Shown piece after piece: positions 62,040 through 64,000 of a stretch of DNA of 64,000 nt; position 1 is the stretch's first letter, and every line of letters starts with the position of its first letter. The stretch covers positions 205,876 to 269,875 of the forward strand of contig QANU01109454.1 in NCBI GenBank assembly GCA_003254905.1, in the 5' to 3' direction. The translations under genes were made by a program, and so were the position numbers. This DNA comes from Nissolia schottii (taxonomy: Eukaryota > Streptophyta > Magnoliopsida > Fabales > Fabaceae). The notes beneath the pieces are model-generated. The model did no database searches and was not told where the DNA came from. It saw only the letters and a list, made by a program, of their open reading frames with translations.

Positions 62040-62390
62040 CATATAAATGTCAATTCCCCGATAATGTATAGTACAATCCGAATGATAAAGATTAAACTAA
62101 TAACCTTATACATAACTAAAATCATTCCACAAGGCCTAACTTGAAGCTATTCTTAATTTAACAAAGGGGTGGTATAAAAATAATAATTTAAGAAATGGGT
62201 GAGGAGACAACTGCCAAATATAGTCGCCAAAATCAACACTCAATTAATGTCATAATTCAGGTAGATAGCCACCCTGATCATGAATGCTGACCTGCACACA
62301 GTAACAGGAAAAAAATAGAAAAAAAAAGAAAAGAAAAAATAATTATGATGGGTTAAACAAATTTCTTATCGTGTTTAATGAATGGACATC
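62040..62390. other. AT-rich intergenic DNA
   Basis: Nothing recognised apart from its position between the hairpin array and the MITE-like element. Confidence 0.5.
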
Positions 62391-62392
62391 AT

Positions 62393-63032
62393 GGGTGTGT
62401 TTGGAATCAAATGAAATGGAAAATGATTTGATTTGAAATGATTTGAATTGGATTGAAAATGAATTACCTTGTTTGGAACCAACTATTTAAGATGGGAATG
62501 GAATTGATTTAAAAATTAATTATCATGTTTAGAATTCATTAAAATAAGAATTTATTTGATTTAGTTTAATTAAATTACATTTTTAGCCTTATTAAAATAG
62601 GAGTTGAATTTTTTGAAAAATATATTTTTTGAAAAAATAAAAATAAAAAAGACTTTTTAAAATTTTTTTCCAAAAAAAAATGTTTTGGAAATTTTTTTAA
62701 AAAAATCATTTTTTAAAAAAAAATTGGTAAATTTTTTCCCAAAAAAAAATTTAGAAGTCTTTTATAATAATAAGATTTAATAAGTTTGATTTGATGAAGA
62801 TAATAGAATTTGTAAATTGAGTTAATTAAATAAAGATAAAATAATCTTTTGTGTTAAAATGAATTTAATTCCAAGTAAATCCTTACAAAAATGATAGGAT
62901 TTCTAATGTAAATAACTTGAATTCTCATGTATTTAAAAAATTAAATCAATTCTTTTTTTTATAAGATACCAAACATGAGAATTAATTTATAAATTAAATC
63001 ATTTTCCATATTAGCTATTTCCAAAAGTACCC
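62393..63032 (+). mobile_element. MITE-like element with long terminal inverted repeats
   Basis: About 640 bp. The left end is GGGTGTGTTTGGAATCAAAT and the right end read inwards is GGGTACTTTTGGAAATAGCT; both then continue through GGAAAATGATTT, so the inverted repeat is about 40 bp. The interior has long A/T homopolymers able to form hairpins. A truncated copy lies inverted at 54049-54672. The target duplication is not clear (CAT against TAT), so the superfamily is open; the GGG...TTTGG end is reminiscent of PIF/Harbinger MITEs. Confidence 0.72.
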
Positions 63033-63039
63033 TATAAGA

Positions 63040-64000
63040 AATTGTTCTATTGCCATGGGAGTGTGGGAGCCAATACCAAGTTTCTAATTACTTTAACACC
63101 TACTAGGCTACAACCAATCAGGTGCCAAAAAAAAGGGTTGCAGTTAACTCATACGAAGTAAAATCTATGACGGAACAGAAGAAATTAATGGCATTTATAA
63201 GGATGGTCAGGAGCAGGGGGGTCTGGCAAACCTGAAAGCTACCAAATCTAAACCCTCAGGTAATCATGCGTACACATCGAAATTAAATTTCCTACATATC
63301 GTATATGTTGTAATCAGGGAATGAAATCTTGCACTATAAATTAGTTAAACCTAATTTAGTTGAAATAATCAATTAGTATACGTACGTACATTTTTTTGTA
63401 AACAAATCAAAAATTAAAAACGAATGTAATTTATTAGTTAGATTTAAACCAAACTTAAGGTCATCGGATTAAGTAACACATTTTAATCAGAAATTATAAG
63501 ACAATAAATTTATGATTTTTTTTTAATATGTATTCTTCACTTAGTCTACATTTTATCGATGTAAGATTTGTACAAAGTGTGTACTCATCCTTAATTAACT
63601 TTTTCTTTAAAGGTAAATTTCATTCATTTGTGAAAAATTCTTGTTTAATTATAGAACATTATATTAAATATAATATGCTTTTAAACTCATCACTTAATTA
63701 TAATTGAAATGTTATTTTTTATATGATTAAAAATATATTCAATATGACTCTTCGTGAAGATTATGTGCAAAAGCACACGGTTTTATAAAACATTATTATT
63801 ATTATTATTATCATTAGTTAACATATATATCATATTGAGAAGCTTTTGTTAGAAAATCTTAATATATTATGATAGGTTTTTAATTTGATTAATAGCCGAT
63901 CTGGACTGTGGTTTTCGTAGCCATGAAGTTAACCTAACTCGCATGGATTCTACCATGCATGCATATAATTATATAGCATTACTGTTAAAATATTTTTTTT
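63040..64000. other. AT-rich intergenic DNA to the window edge
   Basis: No gene recognised. An ATT microsatellite of about seven units lies near 63791-63811. Confidence 0.55.

Noticed and set aside
1..64000. CRISPR arrays, operons, toxin-antitoxin or other prokaryotic systems
   Set aside because: The window is plant nuclear DNA; the repeats are microsatellites, MITEs and LTRs, with no regular spacer arrays or co-directional bacterial gene clusters.

Overview
The window is a piece of a plant nuclear genome. Its genes have short exons split by AT-rich GT-AG introns, and two encode plastid-targeted proteins (starch synthase III and the ATP synthase gamma subunit). The intergenic DNA is AT-rich and full of plant MITEs and retrotransposon remnants. 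The protein sequences look like those of a legume, most likely a soybean relative; this is inference from recognition, not from a search. There are no bacterial or organellar genome features.

All six recognised host genes lie on the minus strand: (1) an S40/DUF584 senescence-regulator gene at 3342-3818; (2) a three-exon gene for a plant membrane protein with two transmembrane segments at 15380-18317; (3) a sixteen-exon gene for chloroplast starch synthase III at 19566-27272, which I could splice to 1149 residues with every junction in phase; (4) a two-exon gene for the chloroplast ATP synthase gamma chain with its redox-regulatory cysteine loop at 32045-33269; (5) a second S40/DUF584 gene at 37088-37705, lying in a local GC-rich island; (6) a three-exon gene for a coiled-coil protein of the BRANCHLESS TRICHOME / USO1-like group at 55713-58731.

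Between genes 1 and 2 sits a dead Ty1/copia retrotransposon (about 7.84-14.55 kb, minus strand), split by a nested insertion of about 2 kb that looks like a solo LTR of a Ty3/gypsy element. The long gene-poor stretch from 37.9 to 55.7 kb and the right end from 58.9 to 64 kb hold Stowaway-type MITEs, hAT-like non-autonomous elements with target-site duplications, a family present as two inverted copies (54.05-54.67 and 62.39-63.03 kb), a fold-back repeat and many microsatellites.

The genes do not form a pathway or cluster. Starch synthase III and ATPC both act in plastids, but their proximity looks incidental. I found no convincing undescribed system. The points most worth checking are the nested insertion with a restorable reading frame, complementary C11/G11 runs in the two introns flanking exon 2 of the coiled-coil gene, the hAT-like element with clustered subterminal motifs, and the inverted repeat family.
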